Source: Bog-756 sp052143895 (GTDB lineage: Bacteria; Actinomycetota; Acidimicrobiia; Acidimicrobiales; RAAP-2). Taken from it: a stretch of 16,213 nt of DNA. Location of the stretch: assembly GCA_052143895.1 (NCBI GenBank), contig JBKQRT010000347.1:1-16213 (forward strand), read 5' to 3'. The first letter of the stretch is position 1. Every line of letters starts with the position of its first letter. Below are positions 7,557 through 14,399 of the stretch, one piece after another. The notes under the pieces are model-generated. The model searched no databases, had not been told where the DNA came from, and was given only the letters and a program-made list of their open reading frames with translations. The translations under genes were made by a program, and so were the position numbers.

Positions 7557-8116
7557 CCGCACCGAAGCTCTGTGGAGCGCGCACTCGAGCCGGCGGAACT
7601 TGCAAGAGGCCGGCCATGACTGGGACCAGCCGGTGCGACATGCACGGCAGCAAGGCGCCCCAGGTGCAAGCTGCTGCCCGTCGCCGCGAGGAAGAGGCGC
7701 ACGTCCGAACCCTGCTCGAGCGCCTTGGCAATCCGGAGCCAGTAGGTCACCCGGTCGAAGAACTGCTCGGCATCGCGGCAGAGGCGAAGAGCTGGCTTGG
7801 CGTTCTCCGCGAGCGCCTGGCCGAACTGCCCAGCCTCGAGTCCTTCGACCGAACCGGTGCAGAGTCGGAACGGGCCATCGTGTCGCTGTACGAGAGGTCA
7901 CTCGACCGCACCGGCCGACTCTTGCACGAGTTGGCCCGACTCGACCTCGATGCCCGCTTGGTCACCATCGAACACCAGCGCGCCATGCTCCTCCTCGGCA
8001 TGGTGGAACGAGTGCTCGAATCGACCACCCTCGCCCTCGACGCCGGCCAGATCGACCACGCCCGATCGCTGGTTGCTGGCGAGCTGCGGGCGCTCACCAC
8101 GCAGGAGGCCGTATGA
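7553..8116 (+). CDS. Zinc-motif helical protein, terminase-small-subunit-like
   Basis: 187 residues from GTG 7553, whose GTGA overlaps the previous stop; ATG 7544 in the same frame gives 190. The N-terminus carries LCGARTRAGGTCKRP...RCDMHGS, a C-x9-C-x10-C-x2-H pattern that should bind one metal ion. The 'CxxxTRxGxxCxxxAxxGxxRCxxHGG' motif is common in actinobacterial phages, frequently beside or within terminase small subunits. The rest (about 45-190) is almost wholly alpha-helical, with heptad-like stretches such as EEEAHVRTLLERL and ATIL-type repeats, suited to oligomerisation. Candidate role: DNA recognition for packaging, possibly redirecting a helper phage. The packaging link is inference from motif and position. 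Confidence 0.65.
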   Translation: MTAPKLCGARTRAGGTCKRPAMTGTSRCDMHGSKAPQVQAAARRREEEAHVRTLLERLGNPEPVGHPVEELLGIAAEAKSWLGVLRERLAELPSLESFDRTGAESERAIVSLYERSLDRTGRLLHELARLDLDARLVTIEHQRAMLLLGMVERVLESTTLALDAGQIDHARSLVAGELRALTTQEAV

Positions 8117-8400
8117 CCTTGAACCCCGACTTGGTGGGATTCCTCGCCGGAGAGTTAGAACGGCCCTCAGGGATGCCCTGTGGGGCCTGTGGACTGGCTC
8201 ACGCCAGCAGTGCCGCGGACTGGGGCGGATCGGCCAAACGGTGCGGCTGCAAGTGTTGCGAACGGTACATGCACGAATGGGTCGAGCAGGTGTTCCGTGA
8301 GGAATACCCCGATCTGATCGACAGGCGTGGCGTCATCACCGAAGCGGCCATCGATGAGGCAATCTGTCGGATCAAGCGGACGCTAGCGGTACGCCTCTAA
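8113..8400 (+). CDS. Small cysteine-rich protein, likely zinc-binding
   Basis: A 95-residue protein of unknown function starting at ATG 8113, which overlaps the previous stop as ATGA. A perfect AGGAGG (8103-8108) sits four bases upstream, the best ribosome site in this operon. Residues 23-49 hold MPCGACGLAH and RCGCKCCERYMHEWV, six cysteines and two nearby histidines, so one or two metal sites are likely. The C-terminal half is helical and charged (EQVFREEYPDLIDRRGVITEAAIDEAICRIKRTL). It is the last gene of the rightward operon. The open frame extends much further upstream, but the overlap and ribosome site fix the start. Confidence 0.72.
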   Translation: MTLNPDLVGFLAGELERPSGMPCGACGLAHASSAADWGGSAKRCGCKCCERYMHEWVEQVFREEYPDLIDRRGVITEAAIDEAICRIKRTLAVRL

Positions 8401-8664
8401 GCAGCGCTTGGGAAATCACCGGTGTCCAGCGCTCGCGGCAGCAAGCACTCGTGAATGCGTGGGCCAGATTGTGTGCGCAGAACCGGCGACGCTCCTATCA
8501 ATGTCAAGCCCCTCCGAGGGGCTCCGGGTTGAAGACAGCGGACAAAACATTCATGAGCCACTCGAGTGTCGAGGGCATGCTCTTACGAGGTCACGCGTCT
8601 TGGTGAGAATGATCCCGAGCCGTGGGTCGGCGGGTCGCCGGTAAGTCAGCCCCGAAGGGCGACA
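8401..8664. other. Non-coding stretch between element core and insertion sequence, with hairpin
   Basis: No supported gene. AGCCCCT-CCG-AGGGGCT (8507-8523) is a perfect 7-base hairpin that could end the rightward operon, though no T-run follows. It contains a 10-base match to the right attachment site (GCCCCTCCGA), probably by chance. The start of the IS110-type element is presumed near 8665. Confidence 0.4.
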
Positions 8665-8698
8665 GTTAGGGGGTGAGCCAGACCCACGGCCCGGGAAT

Positions 8699-9739
8699 TC
8701 AGCCGCGAGGGAGGTAGCGATAGACCTCACGGGCGATGTAGCGCTGAAGGATCCGGATGACGTCTCGCTTGGTCCGACCTTCCTTCACGCGACGGTCGAA
8801 GTAGTGGGTGGTCTCCGGGTCGTGGGCGATGCGGACCATGGCGATGCGCCAAAGCGCGCTGTTGGCCTGGCGGTCCCCACCGTTGTGCCGGCGCAGATGT
8901 CCTGCGTTCTTCCCGGAGTCGGCCGGGACCGGTGATACGCCGCACAGGTGGGCCCAGGCAGCTTCAGAATGGAGGCGTTCGGGATTGTCGCCGGCTGCCA
9001 CCAGGGGGGACGCGGCTGTATCGGGCCCGACGCCGAACCGAGCCAACAGGTCGGGGGCGGTGGCCAGCAGCAACGACTCAATCTTCTCGTTCAGCTCGGC
9101 GAGCTCGGCATCGAGGGCGATGACCCGGTGAGCCAGTGAGGCGAGCGACGCCTTCGTGGCCGCGGTCACTGGATCAGGCGATCGGGTGGATCGAAGCTTG
9201 GCTGCTTCGGCGACCAGGGCGGTGACCGTCAGGCCTTTCAGGCGGGAATGGAGCTGGTCAGGAGCGGTGATCGCCAGATGACGCATCTGGACGATGGCCT
9301 TCACCCGGGCCTGCCGGGCCGAGCGCTTGGCCACCAGGACCCGGATGCCCTCGACGGGACCGTCCTTGGTCTTACCCGCACCCAACGCCCGACCACTGAT
9401 CACGGCTCGGGCGGCCTCGACGGCGTCGAGGGGATCGGACTTGCCGTGGTTGCGCCGGGCCTGGCGGTTGGGTCGGTTGACCTCGACGACCTCGACGCCC
9501 TTGCGGCGCAGGAACCGGGCGAGCCCGACCCCATAGGAACCGGTGCCTTCGACACCGACCTTGTCCACCTGGCCGAACTGCTCGAGCCAGACGAGCAGCG
9601 CCTTGTAGCCGGTGGCATCGGCGGCGAAGGACCCGGTGCCGACGAGCCGGCCCAGCGGGTCGAGCGCGGCGACGACATGGGAGTCGAGGTGGGTGTCGAC
9701 ACCACCCGTGATGCCAGGGGGAGCTTCTACGATGGTCAT
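8699..9739 (-). CDS. IS110-family transposase (DEDD recombinase)
   Basis: A 346-residue recombinase that moves the insertion sequence. The N-terminal RuvC-like DEDD domain is intact: GVDTHLDSHVVAALD (first Asp), VGVEGTGSYGVGLARFL (Glu), and KSDPLDAVEAARAVI (Asp cluster). The C-terminal Transposase_20 domain has the LLARFGVGPDTAASPLVAAGD helix-hairpin region and HLCGVSPVPADSGK with the serine thought to act in catalysis, ending in RYIAREVYRYLPRG. The start chosen is ATG 9739, with AAGGAAGG about seven bases upstream; ATG 9745 is too close to that site, and the open frame beyond it lies in non-coding IS sequence. No break is visible, so the copy could be active. Confidence 0.95.
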   Translation of the reverse strand: MTIVEAPPGITGGVDTHLDSHVVAALDPLGRLVGTGSFAADATGYKALLVWLEQFGQVDKVGVEGTGSYGVGLARFLRRKGVEVVEVNRPNRQARRNHGKSDPLDAVEAARAVISGRALGAGKTKDGPVEGIRVLVAKRSARQARVKAIVQMRHLAITAPDQLHSRLKGLTVTALVAEAAKLRSTRSPDPVTAATKASLASLAHRVIALDAELAELNEKIESLLLATAPDLLARFGVGPDTAASPLVAAGDNPERLHSEAAWAHLCGVSPVPADSGKNAGHLRRHNGGDRQANSALWRIAMVRIAHDPETTHYFDRRVKEGRTKRDVIRILQRYIAREVYRYLPRG

Positions 9740-9745
9740 GGCCAT

Positions 9746-10004
9746 CCCTTCCTTCCTTAAGCGGTTGAGGGGTGGCACGGCCGTCCTGGATCGGAGCGAC
9801 GGGCGGTCGGGACTGTTGCTGCAGTCCTGACCAATCACCCAACCTCGGAGACGGGGCGTGCCGTTGTCAATGTGCTGACTGGAAGGGCTCGGCCGACGAC
9901 ACCCGAGGGCGCCTCATGACCTCAAGTCAGGCCGAATCGTCCAGTGCTCCCGAAGCTATTGAGGACCAGCTGCGAAGCGGTGGACCCTCAAGAGAAGTGT
10001 GAAT
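9746..10004 (-). ncRNA. Candidate bridge-RNA region of the IS110 element
   Basis: IS110 elements are known to encode a structured guide ('bridge') RNA in the long non-coding flank, usually upstream of the transposase. This 259-base flank has no gene. It contains an 11-base-pair hairpin (9805-9815 with 9822-9832, one imperfect pair, 6-base loop) and further short GC-rich inverted segments. The RNA's ends and its target-binding loops cannot be defined by eye, so this is placement by family knowledge. Confidence 0.35.
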
Positions 10005-10048
10005 GTTAGGGGGCACCCTCCGCATCTGCACCGGGTCTGTTCAGGGCA

Positions 10049-10369
10049 CTATGCCCACTTGACTTCGATGGAGTCGGCAATGAGACCACCGACACCGCCA
10101 GACACTCGCACAGTGCCAGAACGAGTCGAGTCGGCGAAGTCACGGACGACCACGTCGAAGTAACGACGAGAGCGACCACCCGCAAGGCGTCCCCATTGAC
10201 CCGTCGAAAACCAGAGGCGGTGCACCGACTCCACCTGGTAGCGATTGTCGGAGGCCCAGGTCTGGATACGAGTTGTGGAGCGACGGCCAGCGACTAGCTC
10301 GAAGGCGAGCGAGAGCACGATGAACAGCGGGATGACAACGAGTGCAATCATGCCCGCAATCCGATCCAT
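10049..10369 (-). CDS. Small membrane-anchored protein of unknown function
   Basis: A 106-residue protein. Residues 6-26 (GMIALVVIPLFIVLSLAFELV) form one strong transmembrane helix, followed by a positively charged stop (AGRRSTTR) and an about 75-residue domain of mixed sheet and helix ending in GVGGLIADSIEVKWA. The pattern 'W-A-x-x-N-x-Y-x-V...G-x-V-R-V-G...D-x-I-E-V-x-W' reminds me of small uncharacterised membrane-anchored proteins in diverse bacteria. The start at ATG 10369 is the first Met of the helix; no clear ribosome site was found. It is transcribed toward the IS, 200 bases downstream of the EAL gene. Function unknown. Confidence 0.65.
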   Translation of the reverse strand: MDRIAGMIALVVIPLFIVLSLAFELVAGRRSTTRIQTWASDNRYQVESVHRLWFSTGQWGRLAGGRSRRYFDVVVRDFADSTRSGTVRVSGGVGGLIADSIEVKWA

Positions 10370-10569
10370 GTCATGCGGATACCTTCGACCCCCCGGAAAG
10401 CCACCTGAAGTCGGGAGCGACCTGACCGGGCTACCGCCTGCAGGGGGTCACTCTCCCGGTGTTGTGGGGCACATCATTTTCTAACCTGTCATCGTGGATC
10501 CGAAACCCGGCTGTTCTGCAGCACTGGTTAAGTGACGACCTGGCCGCGAGAGGCAGGCCGACGGCTGGA

Positions 10570-11925
10570 TCACAGGAGGATGGCTTGGCCCTGGCCTCGC
10601 GTTCGAAGGAGCAGGGCCAAGTCCTCGAGACTACCGGGGCGGCCCAAGTAGAAGCCCTGGCCGTAGGAGATGCCGAGGTCGATGAGTACGTCGAGTTCAG
10701 CCGCGGTCTCGATCCCTTCGGCGATCACTTCGGCTCCGGTCTCATTGCCAAAGGCAACAAGTGCGCGGGCGAGGGCACGCCGGACTGGGTCGAGATCGAT
10801 GTTGCTGGTTAACTCCCGATCGAGCTTGATGAATTCTGGGGCGACCTCGAGAACCAGCGAGAGGCTCGCGAACCCCGTTCCGGTGTCATCGATCGCCACC
10901 TCGGCACCGAGCGTCCGCAATCCCTTGCAAGCCCGGTGCAGGGCCGGGATGTCCTCAATGCCGACGTGCTCGGTGAGCTCGACGATGACCCGACTTGGCG
11001 TGCTCGTTCTGAGCAGATCGAGCAGCTCTGTGGAGCAAAAGGTGTCTGGTCCTGCATTTACTGCCATGCGGAGCGGTTTGGGCAGATCCGGCAACAGAGA
11101 GAGGGCACGCTCGATCGCACACAGCTCGAGCGGGCGACCGAGCCCGACCGAGGCCGCCTCGGCAAACCAGCGGTCCGGTCCACGCGCCGGTGGGGGTGCA
11201 AACCGTGCGAGTGCTTCGACCTTGACGACTGTTCCGCTCGATAGCGAAACGATCGGCTGGAACACAATCGTGAGCCCGGCTCCAGTGAGTGCCTGCTCGA
11301 TGCGATCCCGAACGGCCGAGTCGAACGCGGTGCCGGGGCGTACGACGTTCGCGACAAAGGCCGACCTGGCACGGGCAGCCTCGCTCGAACCGCCGAGGTG
11401 GCCCTGCCCAAGGGTGGCCGCTGCAGCTACCGGGCACGGCCCGAGCAATTCAGCGGTGCACGAGGCCAGCTCGACGGCAGCGCCGATCATGCTCGAGACG
11501 AAGTGCGCCAGGCCCGCCACGCTCGCTTCGTCTACGGAGCCGAAGGCAGACGCCTCGCTCGAGGTGATATTTAGCACCCCGACTCGCTCGTCGCCCCTGC
11601 GTAGTGGCACGCAGATCATCGACAAGATTCCGAGTTCGGCAGCGAGTGTTGTATCCACCCGAGGGTCGGTCGTCGCGTCGTAGCAGCGCTGGGTGACGCC
11701 ACTTCGGATCGCGAGGCCCGAGAGGCTGTGTGCAACCGACAGCACCGAGCCGACCGAATCCGCGACGTTCCCGCTCGCTGCAGTGATGACGAGGGAGGTC
11801 CGCTTGGCGCACAGCTCGATCACGGCACCCTCGGCTGAAGGGACGAGGACCAGCGCCTCTGCTAGTACCCGCTCCATGACGCTTGCGGGATCACTCGCGA
11901 TTGTAATCGCCTCGCGTAGCCCCAT
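10570..11925 (-). CDS. GAF-EAL protein, probable c-di-GMP phosphodiesterase
   Basis: A 451-residue soluble protein predicted to hydrolyse cyclic di-GMP to pGpG. Residues about 10-155 form a GAF sensor (VLVPSAEGAVIELC, AHSLSGLAIRSG, DPRVD, LSMICVPLRRGDERVGVLNI). A linker of about 45 residues precedes the EAL domain (about 203-440). Catalytic and metal residues are present: E237 of the EAL motif, N290, E316 (VELTEH), D346/D347 (AIDDTGTGF), K367 (FIKLDRE), E403 (IAEGIET) and Q423 (YGQGFYLGRP), so activity is likely. No GGDEF domain is seen. Start ATG 11925 with AAAGGGG 5 bases upstream; an in-frame ATG at 11943 is less well placed. What the GAF domain senses is unknown. Confidence 0.92.
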   Translation of the reverse strand: MGLREAITIASDPASVMERVLAEALVLVPSAEGAVIELCAKRTSLVITAASGNVADSVGSVLSVAHSLSGLAIRSGVTQRCYDATTDPRVDTTLAAELGILSMICVPLRRGDERVGVLNITSSEASAFGSVDEASVAGLAHFVSSMIGAAVELASCTAELLGPCPVAAAATLGQGHLGGSSEAARARSAFVANVVRPGTAFDSAVRDRIEQALTGAGLTIVFQPIVSLSSGTVVKVEALARFAPPPARGPDRWFAEAASVGLGRPLELCAIERALSLLPDLPKPLRMAVNAGPDTFCSTELLDLLRTSTPSRVIVELTEHVGIEDIPALHRACKGLRTLGAEVAIDDTGTGFASLSLVLEVAPEFIKLDRELTSNIDLDPVRRALARALVAFGNETGAEVIAEGIETAAELDVLIDLGISYGQGFYLGRPGSLEDLALLLRTRGQGQAILL

Positions 11926-12254
11926 TGTCGCCCCTTTGTACATTCGGGGAATGTCCTCATGCTCCGCATGGGACGCTTGAACCGGGCCATAGAAGCAAGA
12001 TCTTCCGTCACTACTATCGGCAGGGTGACTGTAAGACTTGAATAGTCTCTCACCCGGCAGGGCACCGGTCCCCTCCTCGCCCCTGCGACGGCGGCGGCGT
12101 GGCACCACGGCCTGCCCCCGATGTGATGCCGTTCCGGGCGCATGGAACTTTCGCGAGCACGCTGTTGGCCGACGCGCTAGACCCCGGCCATTTGCGAAAG
12201 GCCCTCTAAGCTCTCTTCGGCTCGGCGGGAGATCTTCGTCGGCGGAACGGAGAA
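11926..12254. other. Divergent intergenic region between EAL gene and WW-tag gene
   Basis: About 330 bases between divergently transcribed genes; it must hold promoters for both. A short frame at 12126-12209 encodes 27 residues with HGTFASTLLADALDP, reminiscent of the catalytic helix region of tyrosine recombinases (HxLRHTFAT-LLADG-DP), and ends in TAA, so it may be a residue of a deleted integrase. GAGAAATG precedes the next gene. No clear -10/-35 box or terminator was identified. Confidence 0.35.
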
Positions 12255-12719
12255 ATGATGAGCGACGTATCGCAGGGACCAGGTTGGTGGCAGGCGAGCG
12301 ACCAGAAGTGGTACCCGCCACAGGTGGCCGCGGGTGAGTCTGGTGATCTCGTCGCCTCACCTGCGCCAGCACCCGCAGCCGCAGCCAGACCGGTTGTCAG
12401 GGCCGGCCATGCGGCCCGCCAGGTGGCTCTGACGAGTTGGGAGGGCATCTGGTACGTCCTCATGTGTGTCTGGTTCGGAGCGGGGTACCTGACCAAGGTC
12501 CCAGCCAAGAAGGCGCTACAAGATTTCGGTTTGGTCGAGATGACCGGGGCTGAGCACTTCTGGTACATCCTCATGTGCATCGGATTCGGTGCCGGTTACT
12601 TCGCCAAGATTCCGACCGCCAAGGCATTGTCCGAGCTGCCGCAGTTCCAGAGCCATCGACAAGGGAACCTCGGCGCCATCGCCCCGGTTGCCACCCTCGA
12701 CCCGTTACTTCCCGGCTAA
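12255..12719 (+). CDS. Membrane protein with N-terminal WW-like tag and two tandem 37-residue repeats
   Basis: A 154-residue protein. The N-terminus has SQGPGWWQASDQKWYPPQ, a signature I know mainly from acidimicrobial proteins, where similar modules (DUF2510-like) precede membrane segments. A Pro/Ala-rich linker follows (residues 35-50). Residues about 62-91 (WYVLMCVWFGAGYLTKVPAKKAL) and 99-128 (WYILMCIGFGAGYFAKIPTAKAL) are tandem copies offset by 111 bases, each with a likely transmembrane helix followed by a Lys-rich loop. Duplicated membrane hairpins suggest a two-helix protein that may oligomerise. Two adjacent ATGs (12255, 12258) are possible starts, with GGAG four or seven bases upstream. 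Function unknown. Confidence 0.78.
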   Translation: MMSDVSQGPGWWQASDQKWYPPQVAAGESGDLVASPAPAPAAAARPVVRAGHAARQVALTSWEGIWYVLMCVWFGAGYLTKVPAKKALQDFGLVEMTGAEHFWYILMCIGFGAGYFAKIPTAKALSELPQFQSHRQGNLGAIAPVATLDPLLPG

Positions 12720-12762
12720 CTGGGATCAACCGGTGGTGGCAAGGGTTAGTACCCGCCTGTAG

Positions 12763-12963
12763 CTAAAGGCGGGCTGGGTGGTGATTACTCGTGATCGGCG
12801 GATGCTCAACAAGCCGGCCGAGCGTCAGGCCACCATCGACAACAAGGCGAAGGTGGTCCGCTTCGATGCACGCCACGAATTGACCAAGTGGAACCAGCTC
12901 GAGATCCCCGGCCCATGGATCTACCGGGCGAGCAGGACCGCTCCGCTCGTCAAGGAGCTATAG
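12763..12963 (+). pseudogene. Remnant of PIN-domain-like protein
   Basis: The frame from 12772 reads GWVVITRDRRMLNKPAERQA, then residues like IDNKAKVVRFDARHELTKWNQLEI, then a jump to PGPWIYRAS near the end. This matches my memory of a PIN-like family in actinobacteria, with the conserved ITRD...RPAER core and a terminal GPWIYRxT. The N-terminal half with the first acidic residue is missing (stop at 12760), and about 15 residues are lost between KWNQLEI and GPWIY. It is therefore a broken toxin-like nuclease fragment, probably left by an earlier insertion. No partner antitoxin is visible. An 8-base hairpin CCCGCCT...AGGCGGG (12752-12773) sits at its 5' edge. Confidence 0.6.
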
Positions 12964-13102
12964 GTCGTGTCGCGCACCCACGGTGACACCTCCAAGCAGG
13001 CCGCTGACTGGCCACAGGTCCGACATCATTTGCCGTGGCTATCCGCCGCCGCAGCTGAACTTCGGAGTTCAATGTCACTATGGCTAACCGAGGGATTGGG
13101 GC

Positions 13103-13648
13103 GTGACCATGAGGAAGTGCCTGGCAATGGGTTTGGCATTCGGATTGCTATTCGTGACTGGCTGCTCATCGAAGGCGGCCACGTCCTCGACCGGCAAATC
13201 CGGCTCGGGATCGACCGTCACATCGACCTCCGCTGAGATTGCCGCCACCACGACGACAATAAGCACCTCCACGCTGGCTGCAGAATTCAACTCTGACGCG
13301 AACACGGTGCTGGCCGTGTCGAGTCAGGTGAAGTCTGCAGTTGGCAACCTTCCTAGCACTGCTACCGGTTCTCAGATTCTTGCAGCTGCTCAGCCGCTCG
13401 TGGCGGCCGGCCAGACTTACGAGACACAGATCACCGACCTGCCGTGGCCACCTGCAGACAATTCGGACGCGCACGCCTTGGTTTCGGCAGTGGCCGCCTA
13501 CATCGGTGCGCTTCAATCAGTGACGAACCAGAGCGCCCTTTCGATTTCCTCGTGGGAGACTCAGGTGGAGTCGCTGCAATCTGCCGAAAAGGCTTCAGCC
13601 GATGTCTTGCGCCATGACATCGGACTGCCACCCGAGCAGTCTTCGTAA
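13103..13648 (+). CDS. Secreted lipoprotein of unknown function
   Basis: A 181-residue protein with a bacterial lipoprotein signal: MTMRKCLAMGLAFGLLFVTGC with a hydrophobic core and lipobox FVTG-C, so Cys21 should be lipidated. A Ser/Thr-rich spacer (residues 22-58) follows, then a mostly helical domain from about residue 60 (AAEFNSDANTVLAVSSQVKSAV ... SSWETQVESLQSAEKASADVL). No enzyme motif is seen. Helical actinobacterial lipoproteins of this type are common and uncharacterised. GTG 13103 has GAGGGA seven bases upstream; ATG 13109 is also possible. It stands alone, downstream of the PIN remnant. Confidence 0.75.
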   Translation: MTMRKCLAMGLAFGLLFVTGCSSKAATSSTGKSGSGSTVTSTSAEIAATTTTISTSTLAAEFNSDANTVLAVSSQVKSAVGNLPSTATGSQILAAAQPLVAAGQTYETQITDLPWPPADNSDAHALVSAVAAYIGALQSVTNQSALSISSWETQVESLQSAEKASADVLRHDIGLPPEQSS

Positions 13649-13857
13649 GACTCACCCATGGCTCGGCTGTCGCGCACCCGATGACCCCATGAACTCCACC
13701 CCCATCGCCGCTAACCGCATGAGCCAGCCCGTGCGCGATCGTGCGCGGAGTGATGGACAACTACGGTCCCTCAGCCGTCCGATTCCATTCGAGACACGCT
13801 GAGCGAGGCCCGGGGCACGATTTGCTTCTGACCCGTCACGATGAGCCACCCGAGTCC
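13649..13857. other. Non-coding stretch
   Basis: No supported gene. GTGCGCG-ATC-GTGCGCG (near 13731-13747) is a short direct repeat. No terminator with a T-run was found between the convergent genes that end at 13648 and 13858. Confidence 0.35.
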
Positions 13858-14154
13858 TTAGCTATCGCCTGACTCGTCGCCCTCTTCATCGTCATCGATG
13901 CGAGGGAACTCCTCGGCTTGCGAGACGAGGGCCTCCGTTCCATAAAGGTCGTCAGGCAGCCCTGCACCATTTGCAGCGGCGACGGCCGTGACAGCGATGT
14001 AGCGGGACAGCGCAGCGATCTCGATGACGCGCCATCGGTGGACTTCGTCGGGATCAACAGTCTCGCCGGCCGCCATCTTCTTCATCAGGGTCGTCACATA
14101 AGCCGCAGCCGTCATCCATTCCCGCGCCGGGCTCAGATCTCCGTTCTCCGTCAT
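13858..14154 (-). CDS. Small acidic hypothetical protein
   Basis: A 98-residue helical protein (about 18 Asp/Glu), starting MTENGDLSPAREWMTAAAYV with helices near 8-70 and ending in an acidic tail (FPRIDDDEEGDESGDS). Its ATG overlaps the stop of the 30-codon gene upstream (ATGA), which suggests translational coupling. Position at the right end of the element, reading leftward from the junction, is where accessory or excision genes can lie. No motif is recognised. The acidic tail and helical body could suit a nucleic-acid mimic or protein-binding partner, but that is speculation. Confidence 0.62.
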   Translation of the reverse strand: MTENGDLSPAREWMTAAAYVTTLMKKMAAGETVDPDEVHRWRVIEIAALSRYIAVTAVAAANGAGLPDDLYGTEALVSQAEEFPRIDDDEEGDESGDS

Positions 14155-14243
14155 GCGGCACCGCCCAGGATCACGCCAGCGACATTGTCCCCAGGCACGA
14201 CCAGGACTGCCGCTAGGGCGATGGTGCTGAGAAGGTGCTTCAT
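14151..14243 (-). CDS. 30-residue hydrophobic peptide gene upstream of small acidic protein
   Basis: ATG 14243 follows GGAGGG by three bases, giving a strong ribosome site. The product is 30 residues: MKHLLSTIALAAVLVVPGDN followed by VAGVILGGAA. It begins with Lys and is hydrophobic at residues 4-16, like a short membrane peptide or leader. Its TGA overlaps the ATG of the 98-residue gene (ATGA at 14154-14151). The overlap plus the ribosome site is the main evidence. Possible roles are a leader controlling the next gene, or a membrane-active toxin paired with an acidic partner. Both are guesses. Confidence 0.55.
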   Translation of the reverse strand: MKHLLSTIALAAVLVVPGDNVAGVILGGAA

Positions 14244-14399
14244 GGTCCCTCCGTGGGTTCTGTGGGCTGTGGCCGGGGTGGTGAGCGGCTTTGCGGTCAC
14301 GACACTACGACCGGGACGGGATCGGGCACATTGGGGCTCAGGCTGCCTTGAGCCACACACGGCCCTTGAGCATTGCCGGTGTACTCGCGGGGTCGTACG
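14244..14399 (-). other. Right end of element: alternate integrase tail and hairpin
   Basis: Read on the minus strand, the frame that crosses the attachment core continues with AYDPASTPAMLKGRVWLK and two Ala, then a stop at 14340-14338. A hairpin GGCTCA-GGCTGCCT-TGAGCC (14335-14354) overlaps that stop and may terminate transcription. In the excised circle this segment would lie directly behind the integrase and supply its C-terminal tail. In the integrated state it is untranslated, apart from the orphan frame of the older integrase piece. Confidence 0.45.

Larger units (their letters stand above)
8665..10013 (-). mobile_element. IS110-family insertion sequence (boundaries approximate)
   Basis: A 346-residue DEDD transposase with about 270 bases of non-coding DNA upstream and a short downstream flank, typical for a 1.3-1.5 kb IS110-type element. 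GTTAGGGGG occurs at 8665-8673 and again at 10005-10013, about 1.34 kb apart, and may mark the two ends or a duplicated core; IS110 elements lack normal terminal inverted repeats, so the limits are uncertain. The insertion separates the element's core genes from the cargo genes. Confidence 0.6.

Noticed and set aside
8507..8523. Inner right end of a smaller element, from a 10-base match to the attachment core (GCCCCTCCGA)
   Set aside because: The match lies within a perfect hairpin and is likely chance. No integrase remnant follows it, whereas one does follow the 14400 copy, as the insertion model requires.
12967..13236. 89-residue frame overlapping the lipoprotein start
   Set aside because: Its sequence changes character inside the lipoprotein gene and no ribosome site or family is seen; the lipoprotein signal is far better supported.
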